NCBI GenBank assembly: GCA_023424235.1
Contig: JAFAEB010000266.1
Span: 1-6,491, forward strand
Source: Bacillota bacterium
GTDB lineage: Bacteria; Bacillota; Clostridia; Lachnospirales; Lachnospiraceae
Direction: 5' to 3'
Length of the DNA stretch: 6,491 nt
Part shown: one piece after another, positions 5,953-6,491 of the stretch
Layout: every line of letters starts with the position of its first letter
Position numbering within the stretch: position 1 is the first letter of the stretch
Program-made: the position numbers and the translations under genes
Notes under the pieces: model-generated
What the model saw: the letters and a program-made list of their open reading frames with translations, nothing else
The model's database searches: none
What the model was told of the DNA's origin: nothing

Positions 5953-5961
5953 TGCTATAAT
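5953..5961 (+). promoter_or_regulatory. Extended -10 promoter of the isomerase-like gene
   Basis: TGC-TATAAT is a perfect extended -10 element 44 bp before ATG 6006, placing the transcript start near 5968 and giving a leader of about 38 nt. At the 17-bp position upstream (5933-5938) there is ATGGGA rather than anything like TTGACA. A strong -10 without a -35 fits a promoter that needs an activator, as expected beside an AraC-type gene. Confidence 0.6.
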
Positions 5962-6005
5962 AATACATATAAAATATGGCAATTATTAGAAAGGGGTTTT
6001 AAAAT

Positions 6006-6491
6006 ATGATATTAGGAGCACAAATGTATACGGTTCGGGCGTATACTCAAACGGTTAAGGACTTTGATTTTACACTTGGTGAGATTGCAAAAATAGGCTA
6101 TAAAACAGTTCAGTTGTCTGCAATTGGAAAAGATATAACTCCAAAGATAGCAAAAGAATTGTGTGATAAACATGGTCTTAGCATCGTGTTAACACATAGC
6201 GATGTGAATCGTATTTTAAATGATACGGATAATTTAATTGAAGAACATAAAGTGATGAACTGTAAATACATAGGTATTGGTTCTATGCCGGAAAAATACA
6301 GGAATCCGGAATGGATTTCCCATTTTGCGGATGATTTTATGGAACCTGCAAAAAAAATTAAAGAAGCAGGCATGCTATTAATGTATCATAATCATAGCTT
6401 TGAGTTTGAAAAAGTGAACGGACGTTACCTAATTGAGTATCTTATGGATTCTTTTGCAGCAGATGAACTTGGATTTACATTAGATACTTAT
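6006..6491 (+). CDS. Sugar phosphate isomerase/epimerase-like TIM barrel, N-terminal part (3' end outside window)
   Basis: ATG 6006 follows AAGGGG (5991-5996) with 9 nt spacing, and 162 codons stay open to the window edge. The protein belongs to the xylose-isomerase-like TIM-barrel family (AP endonuclease 2 / IolE / YcjR type), whose members isomerise, epimerise or dehydrate sugars using a divalent metal. Visible marks are the strand-1 start MILGAQMYTVR, the helix FTLGEIAKIGYKTVQLS, His64 in VLTHSD, the strand KYIGIGSMP, the family's YHNHSFEFEK (residues 127-136, with His128, His130 and Glu133), and GFTLDTY with Asp160 at the edge. About half of a usual 250-290-residue protein is seen, so the remaining metal ligands are missing. 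The exact substrate cannot be told. It is divergent from the AraC-type regulator and probably the first gene of the operon that regulator controls. Confidence 0.9.
   Translation, partial: MILGAQMYTVRAYTQTVKDFDFTLGEIAKIGYKTVQLSAIGKDITPKIAKELCDKHGLSIVLTHSDVNRILNDTDNLIEEHKVMNCKYIGIGSMPEKYRNPEWISHFADDFMEPAKKIKEAGMLLMYHNHSFEFEKVNGRYLIEYLMDSFAADELGFTLDTY

Larger units (their letters stand above)
5487..6005. other. Divergent regulatory region carrying a foldback element
   Basis: These 519 bp separate the divergent araC-type and isomerase-like genes. Each end carries the leader and promoter of its gene; the middle is taken by a 268-bp imperfect palindrome (5589-5856). An 80-codon + strand frame at 5661-5903 runs through the palindrome but has no ribosome site and a composition dictated by the repeat, so I do not call it a gene. 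Confidence 0.8.

Noticed and set aside
6110..6373. 87-codon minus-strand frame
   Set aside because: It is antisense to the clearly recognisable isomerase-like gene, including the strand leading up to its YHNHSFEFEK motif.

Overview
The window is low-GC bacterial DNA. Codon use is AT-rich, ribosome sites are strong (AGGAGG type), and the gene content (paired ABC exporters, a cupin-AraC regulator, a sugar isomerase-like TIM barrel) suggests an anaerobic Firmicute, most likely a Lachnospiraceae/Clostridium cluster XIVa member. That placement is inference from style and gene families; no marker gene is present.

Layout. Positions 2-424 (+) are the C-terminal half of an aldo/keto reductase. After a perfect 17-bp tandem duplication come two overlapping ABC exporter half-transporters, 469-2304 and 2297-4063 (+). 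They form a classic asymmetric heterodimer: the first subunit has Asp in place of the catalytic Glu and no A-loop Tyr but a near-canonical ISGGQ signature; the second has an intact Walker B Glu and A-loop Tyr but an altered LSAGE signature. A strong intrinsic terminator at 4208-4243 ends this block. A 595-bp AT-rich convergent gap (4064-4658) holds two further long inverted repeats and no convincing gene.

The second half is a divergent regulator/enzyme pair. An AraC-family regulator with an N-terminal cupin-like domain lies on the minus strand (4659-5486). A sugar phosphate isomerase/epimerase-like protein starts at 6006 (+) and runs off the window. The 519 bp between their starts hold promoters for both genes and, between those promoters, a 268-bp imperfect palindrome (5589-5856) with 11-bp perfect ends. 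It looks like a foldback or MITE-type element, or a long structured RNA. It is the most unexplained part of the window.

Functional reading (inference): the exporter pair probably moves a hydrophobic compound or drug out of the cell. The AraC protein probably senses a sugar-like ligand and activates the divergent isomerase operon, whose promoter has an extended -10 but no recognisable -35. Nothing links the two halves functionally.
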